DNA of 21,691 nt from a virus. The stretch lies in the IMG/VR virus record IMGVR_UViG_3300037502_001699, positions 1 through 21,691 of that record; one strand, given 5' to 3'. The notes beneath the pieces were generated by a model. It was given only the letters and a program-made list of their open reading frames with translations. It did no database searches and was not told the origin of the DNA. A program made the translations under genes and the position numbers. Position 1 is the first letter of the stretch; each line of letters opens with the position of its first letter. Below, piece by piece: positions 14,487 through 21,643 of the stretch.

Positions 14487-15097
14487 TAGCGGTAGCTCCC
14501 CCAGCGGTGCGTGTCGAGCAGGGCCTTCACGCCAAACTCGATTTCTTTGGAGATCGTCCCAGTCAGCACAGCGCTGCGGTGCTCATAAAGGCTGCCGACG
14601 ATCATGAGAATCGCTGACCGGATCGCCGCCGGCACGCTAGTTCCATCGGCACCGTAGCCGCCCCACCACGTCACGCTGATGCTGTTGTCGTCGATCAAGT
14701 GAGCGGGCCACGTCTGGCCATACAGCGTCTTTACGGCACCCGGCGTGGCGTGCCGATCCACCCGGTAGTTGGCCGTGCTGTAGGTGGCCGTGGCACCGCT
14801 CTCGAGCGTGTAGGTCAGGACCACAGCAGTGGTCGTTCCGGCTGTCGCCATCGGCGGCCGCGGCAGCTCGACGTCCTGCGTACCGCTCGGCGGGAACGAG
14901 TCGGCCCGCATGGTCCACTGGGTGTGCACTAGGGTGCGGTCTAGGTATTCCTCGCAGAACTCGCGGGCCGCCTTCACGATGGCACCGATCAGGGCATCAT
15001 CGTCGGACACGTCTACACGCAGGTGGGCCTTGGCCTCCGCAAGCGTGACAGGCTCAACGGCCGGCGGCGTCTGGCGTGTCAGGCTTCGGTACTGCAC
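14486..15097 (-). CDS. gp6-like head-tail connector protein
   Basis: A 203-residue protein. LAEAKAHLRVDVSDDDALIG, then AREFCEEYLDRTLV and a closing AILMIVGSLYEHRSAVLTGT are the marks of the phage gp6-like connector family, which forms a ring below the portal. The GTG at 15097 with GAGG just upstream is the likely start; it lies 44 nt inside the preceding gene. The longer frame up to 15163 would add an Arg/Pro-rich segment that looks non-native. Ends in TAATG overlap with the following gene. Confidence 0.82.
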   Translation of the reverse strand: MQYRSLTRQTPPAVEPVTLAEAKAHLRVDVSDDDALIGAIVKAAREFCEEYLDRTLVHTQWTMRADSFPPSGTQDVELPRPPMATAGTTTAVVLTYTLESGATATYSTANYRVDRHATPGAVKTLYGQTWPAHLIDDNSISVTWWGGYGADGTSVPAAIRSAILMIVGSLYEHRSAVLTGTISKEIEFGVKALLDTHRWGSYR

Positions 15098-15293
15098 GGC
15101 GTCCTCGTTTGCGTGGGGTGGCGTCGGCCGTCTCGGCCTGGTGCTCAATGGCGGCCGTCTCAATCAGCGTGGCCTGGTTGTCTTCCACAGCAAGCCGCTG
15201 GGCGACCAGCTGTGTGGCGAGCCCGCCAGGGATCTCCACAACCTGCCCGGTGCGGTAGCCACGCCATGAACGGACAAACCTCAGTTTCTTCAT
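15054..15293 (-). CDS. Small head-region protein
   Basis: A 79-residue protein starting MKKLRFVRSWRGYRTGQVVE, coupled by ATGA to the glycosyltransferase. The 'F-x-R-x-W-R-G-Y-R-x-G-x-V' N-terminus is common in small proteins located between the capsid and gp6-like genes of siphophages. The C-terminal third is Pro/Arg/Lys-rich and probably disordered. Function unknown; a minor head component is likely by position. Confidence 0.65.
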   Translation of the reverse strand: MKKLRFVRSWRGYRTGQVVEIPGGLATQLVAQRLAVEDNQATLIETAAIEHQAETADATPRKRGRRAVPKPDTPDAAGR

Positions 15294-16024
15294 TCCGGGG
15301 CACTCCATGCAGACTCTGGCGGCTTTTGCGTTTGCGTGTACTGGTTGGCCCACTGAAAGACAGGCTTGCTCAGATCCTTGCCTGGCCACGTCACGACGTA
15401 CTCGCCGTGGCCGATGCAGACCCGTGGCGTGACGTACACCTTGTTGCCGCTTTCACACCAGTTGGACCAGAACCAGATATCTGGGTCGCGCCGGCCGTCG
15501 TTCCATGAGCCATCCGGGCTTGGCTTGCTCCAGAACCACGGCTTCTTGGCTCGCTTCAGCGCCGCCGTGCTCAGGATCGTGCAGCCAAAATGTGCGGTAT
15601 CTACCTCCTGCACAGGAGCCTGGAACCACTCCTTTGGCACGGACGTGGTGCCACCCTCTGGCGGATTGTCCAGGCATCCCTTTAGTGTGAGCATCGGGCG
15701 GCCGTCTTCCCGCTTCGTCTGCAGCGGAGCCAAGGCGTCGCATTGGAACGTTAGAGCCAGGGCAAAGAGGTGCTCGATGTCGGCCTGCGAAAAGAACGAG
15801 TCGTAGTCGATCAGCAGCAGGTACTCACACTTGTCGATGAACTGCTCAAAAACTCGCGTGTTTACTTGGTCCCAGAACACGCCGGTGCCCATCGTCGGCC
15901 GGATGCCCAGCGGCATCAGGGCCTGAGCCCACGCGAAGTGGTTGGCCGTGAAGCTCAGCCGAGGCATCGACAGGCACGCCTCGACCCGAATATCCACCTC
16001 GCTGCTGCCCACCCGAACGATCAT
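15290..16024 (-). CDS. GT-A-like glycosyltransferase inserted in the head module
   Basis: A 244-residue protein with a GT-A-type feature: a hydrophobic strand ending in a DXD motif, YLLLIDYDSFFSQADIEHLF (Asp73 and Asp75), preceded by a helix-rich N-terminal half (RLSFTANHFAWAQALMPLGI). The C-terminal half contains Trp/Pro-rich substrate-side elements (WFWSKPSPDGSWNDGRRDPD and following Cys/Tyr/His). The nucleotide-sugar transferase role is inferred from the DXD motif. The ATG at 16024 follows GAGG located in the terminator tail of the capsid gene. It is an accessory gene in a normally conserved gene order and is coupled by ATGA to a structural gene. Substrate may be the capsid, another virion protein, or host surface sugar. 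Confidence 0.65.
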   Translation of the reverse strand: MIVRVGSSEVDIRVEACLSMPRLSFTANHFAWAQALMPLGIRPTMGTGVFWDQVNTRVFEQFIDKCEYLLLIDYDSFFSQADIEHLFALALTFQCDALAPLQTKREDGRPMLTLKGCLDNPPEGGTTSVPKEWFQAPVQEVDTAHFGCTILSTAALKRAKKPWFWSKPSPDGSWNDGRRDPDIWFWSNWCESGNKVYVTPRVCIGHGEYVVTWPGKDLSKPVFQWANQYTQTQKPPESAWSAPE

Positions 16025-16035
16025 GCGTGCCTCGC

Positions 16036-16074
16036 AAAAAAAGAGCGGGCGGCCCTTATCCAGAGCCGCTCGCT
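16036..16074 (-). terminator. Intrinsic terminator after the capsid gene
   Basis: On the minus strand the arms AGCGAGCGGC and GCCGCCCGCT pair with one mismatch around an 11-nt loop, followed directly by CTTTTTTT. This is a typical rho-independent terminator, 30 nt past the capsid stop. Some read-through must occur, since the tail genes follow with no obvious new promoter. It would raise capsid mRNA relative to downstream genes. Confidence 0.8.
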
Positions 16075-16104
16075 CAGCGTTGCACAGGTGTCAAGCCGTC
16101 AGGC

Positions 16105-17424
16105 TCACGCACCCTTGAGGGCGATGACCGGGCCGGCAGCCGTGTCGCTGCCCAGCGTGTGCCACGAGATCGCCACGCGGGCGGTCGCACGCAGCACGGT
16201 CTGGTCGCTCAGGAACGCGACCTGATCGCTCGAGGCGAGCTCGATGCCCTGGCGGATGCCGAAGATCGCCGCGTTGGCGAGGTTGGCATACAGGGCCATC
16301 ACGTTGCCCGTCTGGTCGCCGGCACCAGGCATCTCGTCCGTCAGAACCACGGGCTTGCCCATAAAGGTCAGGCCCAGGCCCTGCGTCAGGCCGACCGAGC
16401 CGCCCTGGGCGGCGTCAAGGGCCTGCATGCAGTCCGCGAAGAAGTACGGCGAAACGTACCACTTGGCACCGTTCTGGCTGTGGGACGGCATGAGGGCCAT
16501 CATCCGCAGCAGGTTGGCCTTGGTCACTTCGTCGGGCGTATCGCCGGCAGCGGTCACGAGGCTGGCGGCGTAGGTGGCCGACGTGCCCGCGAGGATGCCG
16601 TTCGCCGTCAGGATGCCAGCCACGCTCGGAGCCGAGCCGCTGTTGCCGTTGAACGCGATGTTTTCGATCGCGTTGGTCAGCGTCAGCGAGAGCTCGGCCG
16701 CAATCCAGTCGGAGTACCCGGCGGGGTTGGCAGCGTCGCTCAGCAGCTCGTTGGAAACACGAGTGGCCGCCGTGACCTTCTTCGCCGTCAGCGTGACCTG
16801 GGCGCTGGTCGGATCGCTGTCGGTGATTGCCACGTTCTCGTTGATCCAGTACGCCGTGGCACCGGCCGTCCGCTTGGGGACCAGGACCACGTCGCTGGGC
16901 ATCGGGATGTTCAAGGCGTTCGACGCGAAAGCCGAGTTCTCCGTGACCAGCCGCAGCACGGTGTCCGACAGGATGTCGGGCACGAAGGCCGCACCGGTGG
17001 TGGAACCGGTCGAACCCTGAGCACGGGTCTCGATCCCGGCGTCGTCGCACCACCGCTTGGCCTCGGAGTCACGCAGAAGCGACGCACGCAGCCACATGCC
17101 GGCCTTGTACGCCTCCTCGTGCGACCGGAATGCCTTGAGCTTGCCGGTGTACGGCATGGGCCGGATCACGGCCTTCGGCTCATCGGCACGCACCTCTGGG
17201 GCCGGGGTGCAACGGTCCACGACCGACCGCAGGCTCTTGGCCGACTCCACGACCGACTTCTCGAAGTCGATCTTCTTGGCGAGCTTGGCCGCATCAGCGG
17301 TCAGCGTCTCGAGCTCGAGGTCACGGGCAGCGACCGCGTCGGCATCGCCTTCAACGGCACGCACGGCGTCGATCCGGTTGGCGAGGGCAGCCGCCTCGTC
17401 CTGAAGCTTCTTGAGGTTGTCCAA
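16105..17424 (-). CDS. Major capsid protein (HK97 fold)
   Basis: A 439-residue capsid subunit. Residues ~1-75 form a heptad-rich coiled coil (NLKKLQDEAAALANRIDAVR), as in HK97 scaffolding delta domains, and would be removed by the neighbouring protease. The shell domain has typical elements: FVPDILSDTVLRLVTENSAF, VTAATRVSNELLSDAANPAG, the 'GtG' strand region, and the C-terminal DQVAFLSDQTVLRATARVAI. The start is TTG at 17424 with AGGAG 10 nt upstream; no ATG or GTG fits. Codon use is strongly biased, consistent with high expression, and a strong terminator follows. Confidence 0.92.
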   Translation of the reverse strand: MDNLKKLQDEAAALANRIDAVRAVEGDADAVAARDLELETLTADAAKLAKKIDFEKSVVESAKSLRSVVDRCTPAPEVRADEPKAVIRPMPYTGKLKAFRSHEEAYKAGMWLRASLLRDSEAKRWCDDAGIETRAQGSTGSTTGAAFVPDILSDTVLRLVTENSAFASNALNIPMPSDVVLVPKRTAGATAYWINENVAITDSDPTSAQVTLTAKKVTAATRVSNELLSDAANPAGYSDWIAAELSLTLTNAIENIAFNGNSGSAPSVAGILTANGILAGTSATYAASLVTAAGDTPDEVTKANLLRMMALMPSHSQNGAKWYVSPYFFADCMQALDAAQGGSVGLTQGLGLTFMGKPVVLTDEMPGAGDQTGNVMALYANLANAAIFGIRQGIELASSDQVAFLSDQTVLRATARVAISWHTLGSDTAAGPVIALKGA

Positions 17425-17465
17425 GGTGCGAATCTCCTGCGGCGGTATTGCCGATGGAGTTCACG

Positions 17466-17642
17466 CTAGGACTTGGGGCCGGGTGTCTTGCAGAACCGCA
17501 CTTCGGAAAGTGTTGTTTTCACAAACGCCACAGCACGAGCACCGCACCTTGGGCAACGCAGATACCGCTGCCGCTCGTCACCGCATGGGCGGCTCGACCG
17601 GCAACGCAGGCGCTCGCCGCAGGTGCAGCGTGGTTCAGACAC
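17466..17642 (-). CDS. 58-residue Cys-rich protein between protease and capsid
   Basis: A small gene whose GTG start lies in GTGTCTGA, overlapping the protease stop by 8 nt. The 58-residue product has seven cysteines: Cys6, Cys8, Cys14, Cys20, Cys30, Cys33 and Cys51, with CTCGE, then RYLRCPRCGARAV, giving a C-x2-C-G zinc-ribbon knuckle, and a final VRFCKTPGPKS. Start, coupling, basic charge and Cys pattern make it convincing despite its size. It fills the otherwise unexplained 210-nt gap before the capsid gene. It might bind zinc and nucleic acid, or act in capsid assembly; neither is shown. Confidence 0.72.
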   Translation of the reverse strand: MSEPRCTCGERLRCRSSRPCGDERQRYLRCPRCGARAVAFVKTTLSEVRFCKTPGPKS

Positions 17643-18306
17643 GGCGAAGCCTCAACGATGCGGCGGCAGCAGCGTCACGAGCCAGTGACCGCACCGCCTT
17701 CTTAAGTTCCGGCTCGGCGTCGGCGTCAGCCTGGATCGCCGCGGCCTGAGACGCCAGCCAAGCCTCGTAGGACCGCTGAGCGACGACGGCCGACGTGGCG
17801 CTGCCGTACGCCGGCACGTTCACCGGGCCGACCTCGTATAGCCCAGATGCCTCGACGATCTCACGGATCGCCTTGCCGCCTTCGTCAGTCGTGAACCGCT
17901 CGCCCTTCTGGGACACGGTGAACGCGAACGAGCTGCCACGAAGATTCCGAGAACGCACCAGGGCCAGGACGTCACGGCCGGCAGACGTGTCAGGCGGCTC
18001 GACCACGTAGGAAATCCCGCGATCATCGGCGATGATCTCAAGCGTGCCGGCCGACTCTCGCCCCAGCAGCATGTCGCTGTTGTGGTTGTAGTAGCTGAGA
18101 ATCTCGCCCTTGCCGCGCTGGCGGTTTAGCACCTTGTCAAAGGCTCCCGGCAGGATTCGCTCGCGGAAGCCGCCAAGATCAAGAGACAGCCGGTTGTACG
18201 GCACCGCCAGGCCACGGATCGCCTCTCGCCCACTGGCACGGGTCTCAATGACAAGCTCACACTCGGGTGCCTCGTCAACGGTGAGGCAGCGGCGTTCAAG
18301 TTCCAT
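17635..18306 (-). CDS. Prohead maturation protease (HK97 family)
   Basis: A 223-residue serine protease of the HK97 prohead (herpesvirus-assemblin-like) fold that would cleave the capsid delta domain. RGLAVPYNRLS near the N-terminus, GGFRERILPGAF (45-56), SYYNHNSDMLLGR with catalytic His75, and RNLRGSSFAF with catalytic Ser at 125/126 are all present. The ATG at 18306 follows AGGAGG at ideal spacing, while the in-frame ATG at 18345 lacks one. The start overlaps the portal stop by 11 nt and the end overlaps the Cys-rich gene by 8 nt. Confidence 0.9.
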   Translation of the reverse strand: MELERRCLTVDEAPECELVIETRASGREAIRGLAVPYNRLSLDLGGFRERILPGAFDKVLNRQRGKGEILSYYNHNSDMLLGRESAGTLEIIADDRGISYVVEPPDTSAGRDVLALVRSRNLRGSSFAFTVSQKGERFTTDEGGKAIREIVEASGLYEVGPVNVPAYGSATSAVVAQRSYEAWLASQAAAIQADADAEPELKKAVRSLARDAAAAASLRLRRV

Positions 18307-19585
18307 CGGCGGTGTCCTCCTCTTCGGCCTGGTCTTCGGCGTCATCGGCCGGGCTGTCTTCCACCTCGGCGGCGGGCTCTGGTGCTGGCGGCTCTTGCCC
18401 CATCTTGTCCAGCGTTGTCATGTTCAACTGCACGAAGTGCTTGTCACCTTCCGGCCCAATCGGGTTGAGGTTCTCGGCCTCGCGGATCTCGTTAATCGTC
18501 ATCCAGCCGTTCTGAAGCGCCGACACATAGAACGCAGCCCGGCTTGTGTGGTCGCCACGCAGAAGACCGTTGACGTTGTGCTCGGCAAAGTACCGCTCGT
18601 CGTCCACGATTAGGTCGCGGCTGATGGCGGCTTCCCATCGCTTTAGGTGCGGCAGCAGGCAATGCTGCACAAACTCTGTGCCCTGCACTTCGATGTTGTT
18701 GTATGTGCTGCGGTCCAGTTGTTGAATCAAATGAGGAGGAACGCGGAATATCCTGCAGCACTCGATCGCGCTAAAGACCCGGCTTTCCAACATCTGCGCA
18801 GACTCATTGCTGCCGCTGAGCTCTTTGGCAGAAACGCCCGCAGGGAGCACGGCTGTTCTAAAAGCTTTGTCGCTGCCTCTGTGCATCCGCTCCCAGTTTT
18901 CACGAAGCCTTTCTGCGGCCTCCACAGGAATCGGATTGCTGCTCTCAAGAATGACGCCTGGCCTCGCGTTGTTGCCAAAATACGTCGACGCATGCGACTC
19001 AAGCGCCTGCGCCAACCCAATCACATTCTGGAACAGCCGGTACGTCGGGATCGGCTTCACGCCGTCCTCGGTCGTGAATCGCAGGGCGAAGATCTGCTCC
19101 TGCGAGTAGGTCGTGACCTTGCCGCTGGGCTCTCGGTACTTGTACCGCAGGCGGCCGTCTTCCAGCCGCTCGGCTTCCATGCGGCTGCTGTGCAGCGGCC
19201 ACAGTTCAGAGACCGCACCTCGAGCACCTGGCCGGATCTCGGCGTAGCTGGCACCGTAGTGCAGGTACATGCCGGTCATCCAGTCTCGAAACTCTTGGGC
19301 CGTCTGCCACGGGTTGGGCTGCATGTGCAGCAGGCGGTAAACCGGATGCGTCGGAGCCTTGGCCTTTCCGCCGTTGGCAAGCCGTTCGTAGACGTGGAGC
19401 GGCAGAGCCGAGACAGCGTCCGAGATCACCCGAATGCAGGCCGTGTAGGCCGAGCACGCCATGCTGTTGTCAGCCGTCACCCGCACGCCGGCTAGCGTCC
19501 TGCTTCCGTTGCTGGCGTCGGCCCAGTCGATGCCGCGCAGGTCGAACATCTTGAAGTCGGCAACGGAAAGCTCGGTGTCGCTCAT
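18296..19585 (-). CDS. Phage portal protein (HK97 type)
   Basis: A 429-residue protein forming the dodecameric portal for DNA entry and exit. Family features run in order: AYTACIRVISDAVSALPLHV, PNPWQTAQEFRDWMTGMYLH, GASYAEIRPG, ELWPLHSSRM, then IFRVPPHLIQQLDRSTYNNI, QHCLLPHLKRWEAAI and WMTINEIREAENLNPIGPEG. Residues after about 385 are acidic and disordered (Glu/Asp/Pro/Ala). Length is normal. It overlaps the terminase by ATGA. Confidence 0.92.
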   Translation of the reverse strand: MSDTELSVADFKMFDLRGIDWADASNGSRTLAGVRVTADNSMACSAYTACIRVISDAVSALPLHVYERLANGGKAKAPTHPVYRLLHMQPNPWQTAQEFRDWMTGMYLHYGASYAEIRPGARGAVSELWPLHSSRMEAERLEDGRLRYKYREPSGKVTTYSQEQIFALRFTTEDGVKPIPTYRLFQNVIGLAQALESHASTYFGNNARPGVILESSNPIPVEAAERLRENWERMHRGSDKAFRTAVLPAGVSAKELSGSNESAQMLESRVFSAIECCRIFRVPPHLIQQLDRSTYNNIEVQGTEFVQHCLLPHLKRWEAAISRDLIVDDERYFAEHNVNGLLRGDHTSRAAFYVSALQNGWMTINEIREAENLNPIGPEGDKHFVQLNMTTLDKMGQEPPAPEPAAEVEDSPADDAEDQAEEEDTADGT

Positions 19586-20556
19586 ATGACTGTGATGTCC
19601 CAGGACTGCTCGGGCGGCGGTGCGGTGGCCGTGGCGTGTAGGCCGAGGCCCATAATCAGGGAAACGATGCCGTCAATCCGCTCCGTGCTCTTGGCCTTGC
19701 TGGGCTTAATGTTGCCTTGATGGTCGCTCTGAATCGCCACGTTCGCCGCCATCCACGACAGCACCGGGTGGCTGGCGTGACGCAGCCGCTCCGACAGCAC
19801 GGCGTTCTCAAGCTGGCGGCTAGGGCTCGACATGCTGCCGTATCCCTGTCCAAAACCTACGACGTTTATGCCCTCTCCTTGCAGTTGCGTCGCCAGCTGC
19901 GTGGCGTTCCAGCGGTCAATGCCGATCTGCCGGATGTTGTATTTCTTGGATAACTCAACGATGTCACGCCGGATCACGTCGTAGTCGGTGACGTTGCCAT
20001 CGGTGGCCCTGATGTACCCGTCACGAATCCAGCCGACGTAATCCACTTTGTCACGCAGCGTCCGCTCGGCGGCGTTCTGCTCAGGCACCCAAAAGAACGG
20101 AACCACGTCAAAGGTGCCGTCAGCGTCCTGGCTCACCAGCACTAAGGCCGACAGGTCGGTCGTGCTGGCCAAGTCGAGCCCGGCGTACCACTCGCGCTTC
20201 TCCAGGTCGGCACGCAGCGGGCCGCCGCACTTTGCCCAAGCATCGGGCGACAGCCACCGCACGTCCTGCGTGGTCCAGACGTTGAGCCTGTACCGCAGGA
20301 AGGCGTTGAGCTTGCTGGGGCTCTGGTCCGCCTCGCGGGCATCGGCGGCAAACGACTCCACCGTGATGGTCTCGCCCAGCGACGGGTTGGCCTTGCGCCA
20401 GGTCGCCGGGTCTTTCCAATCGTCTTCTGGCGACGCGGCGTAAATGCACCCAAAAAACGCCGGGTCTACAGTCGGGTCTGCAATGCACCGCTCGGCATAG
20501 GCGTGCTGCTCCCAGCAGATGCTCTTGCGGTCAAAGCCGGCCGTGGTGATCGACAA
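19582..20556 (-). CDS. Large terminase, C-terminal (nuclease) part
   Basis: This is the second half of an interrupted large terminase. From 20601 the frame reads RDALRYGGAARRSPLLLSIT then TAGFDRKS, the stretch following Walker B in Terminase_1-type proteins (ITTAG being the coupling motif). The RNase H-like nuclease follows, with acidic residues in YAGLDLASTTDLSALVLV, QIGIDRWNATQLATQLQ and KSTERIDGIVSLIMG. The frame is open from 20634; the only conventional start before the ITTAG motif is TTG at 20556, with no good ribosome binding site, so separate translation is doubtful. It is in the same frame as the N-terminal part, separated by a single TGA within a 51-nt insert. It overlaps the portal by ATGA. 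Confidence 0.85.
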   Translation of the reverse strand: MSITTAGFDRKSICWEQHAYAERCIADPTVDPAFFGCIYAASPEDDWKDPATWRKANPSLGETITVESFAADAREADQSPSKLNAFLRYRLNVWTTQDVRWLSPDAWAKCGGPLRADLEKREWYAGLDLASTTDLSALVLVSQDADGTFDVVPFFWVPEQNAAERTLRDKVDYVGWIRDGYIRATDGNVTDYDVIRRDIVELSKKYNIRQIGIDRWNATQLATQLQGEGINVVGFGQGYGSMSSPSRQLENAVLSERLRHASHPVLSWMAANVAIQSDHQGNIKPSKAKSTERIDGIVSLIMGLGLHATATAPPPEQSWDITVI

Positions 20557-20601
20557 CAGAAGTGGCGATCGTCTGGCTGCTCCACCGTACCTAAGTGCGT
20601 C

Positions 20602-20652
20602 GCGTGTTTTACCCCGGCCTCCGCCCCCGGCCTCTCAGCCAGGGGCGGAAGC
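20602..20652 (-). repeat. 51-nt in-frame hairpin insert with TGA inside the terminase gene
   Basis: Seventeen extra codons lie between RRLW and DALRYGG of the terminase. The first 36 nt fold as a 15-bp stem with two G-T wobbles (arm GCTTCCGCCCCTGGC at 20652..20638, arm GCCGGGGGCGGAGGC at 20631..20617) and the loop TGAGAG, whose TGA is the in-frame stop. A 15-nt tail, CGGGGTAAAACACGC, completes the insert. Its removal restores an uninterrupted family-like sequence with normal spacing. It resembles a REP/MITE-type palindrome or a translational bypass element; which one is not shown. Confidence 0.75.
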
Positions 20653-21234
20653 CCAGAGGCGGCGGTCCCTTTGTGCGTGGAGTTCATCGAATAGCAGCGC
20701 GTGGATATTCAGGCCCTCGGCCCGAAACGCGTCTGCACTGAGAACCCGGTAAAACGAGTTGCTAGCCTTGTGCACGATGGTCTTCCGGCTGTCGATCACC
20801 TCGAGGTGCTTGGACAACCCCGGCGAAGCCCGCACCATTGACGCCGCCTCGCGGTAGATGATCCCCGCTTGCTCGCGGTCGCAGGCCGCACCGTAGACTT
20901 CCGCCCCCGGCTCCGAGTCGAAAGCCGTCATGTACAGGGCGATTCCGGCCAGCGTCGTGGACTTGCCCTGCTTCTTGGGCAACTCAATGTAGCCGACGCG
21001 GTGCTGCCGCGTGCCGTCTGGGTTCAGCCGGCCGAACAACTCACGCATCACGTGGTGCTGCCACGGCAGGAGGTTGAACGGCTTGCCAGCGTTCTGCCCC
21101 TTGCTGTGCCGCAGGATGTTCTCAAAGAAATGCACGACACGGCGATACCGCCGCTCGCCTTCTTCGCAGAGATCAGGCACCGTGAAGCTTGAAGAACTCT
21201 TCGACTTCGTCGGTTGGCTTTTCTTCCTTGGCAC
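20635..21234 (-). CDS. Large terminase, N-terminal (ATPase) part
   Basis: The packaging motor ATPase half, 199 residues to an in-frame TGA. It shows the adenine-binding region (FNLLPWQHHVMRELFG), Walker A in ELPKKQGKST (Lys91), and Walker B in ALLFDE (Asp183, Glu184) followed by LHAQRDRRLW. It then runs into four insert-coded residues (ASAP), Gly and the stop. Without the nuclease part and coupling motif it should not package DNA alone. The ATG at 21234 overlaps the small terminase by 62 nt. Total length of the two parts without the 17 inserted codons would be 533 codons, normal for Terminase_1-type proteins. Confidence 0.88.
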   Translation of the reverse strand: MPRKKSQPTKSKSSSSFTVPDLCEEGERRYRRVVHFFENILRHSKGQNAGKPFNLLPWQHHVMRELFGRLNPDGTRQHRVGYIELPKKQGKSTTLAGIALYMTAFDSEPGAEVYGAACDREQAGIIYREAASMVRASPGLSKHLEVIDSRKTIVHKASNSFYRVLSADAFRAEGLNIHALLFDELHAQRDRRLWASAPG

Positions 21235-21643
21235 CGAGCCGCGTCCTGCTGGTTGGTGTCAGGCCAAACTCGCCCATTAGCGACGCCTGCAGGCTCACTA
21301 ATCCGCGATACAAGGGACCGGCCGGGTTGGGTTTGACGCCGCCTAAGTCCGTGTGCATCACCGGGCCGCCGGCTCGCAGCTCGAGCAGGCACGCCTGCGT
21401 TGCAGCGTACACCTCGCATAAAGTGGCCAGGGCCTCGCCATCAGCGGTCGTGAGCGTGCCAAGGCCCAGCAGGATCGGCACCAACTCCTCCCACTTCTCA
21501 ACAGCCAGCGGCTCAACCAACAACCGCTTCGGCATCGGCGGCGCTCCGGCCGGCGCGGGCAGGTCGGGCCGGATCTTCCGCTTGCCTGGGTTGCCGGCCA
21601 GCCGCTTGGCGGCCTCGGGAATCGGCTTTCGGCCTCTGGTCAT
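21173..21643 (-). CDS. Small terminase subunit (P27 family)
   Basis: A 156-residue DNA-recognition subunit of the packaging machine. MTRGRKPIPEAAKRLAGNPG is the family's N-terminus (RGRKP...L.GNPGKR), followed by the helical core LTTADGEALATLCEVYAATQ, and GEFGLTPTSRTRLG near the end, matching the 'fGLtPssRsrl' P27 motif. It directly precedes the large terminase. The ATG lies in an ATGA context with a possible upstream gene. Confidence 0.88.
   Translation of the reverse strand: MTRGRKPIPEAAKRLAGNPGKRKIRPDLPAPAGAPPMPKRLLVEPLAVEKWEELVPILLGLGTLTTADGEALATLCEVYAATQACLLELRAGGPVMHTDLGGVKPNPAGPLYRGLVSLQASLMGEFGLTPTSRTRLGAKEEKPTDEVEEFFKLHGA

Noticed and set aside
16027-17469. 480-residue open frame on the plus strand opposite the capsid gene
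   Set aside because: Arg/Gly/His/Val-rich shadow translation produced by the strong codon bias of the capsid gene; no ribosome binding site or domain.
20635-20637. TGA reassigned as a sense codon
   Set aside because: TGA is used as a genuine stop at many ATGA junctions in this window, so a global code change is excluded.
20602-20652. Exact bypass from the Trp codon to the Asp codon (skipping all 51 nt)
   Set aside because: The codon before the landing point is CGC, unlike TGG, so peptidyl-tRNA re-pairing is not possible there; only the GGC-to-GGT hop fits.
20466-20687. 73-residue minus-strand frame spanning the terminase interruption
   Set aside because: It is in another frame from both terminase halves and gives a low-complexity product; the true frame continues through the TGA.
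20900-20911. Second copy of 12 nt of the hairpin arm, upstream in the same gene
   Set aside because: It encodes the conserved-looking SEPGAEVYG segment of the terminase and lacks the other arm; probably coincidence in GC-rich DNA.
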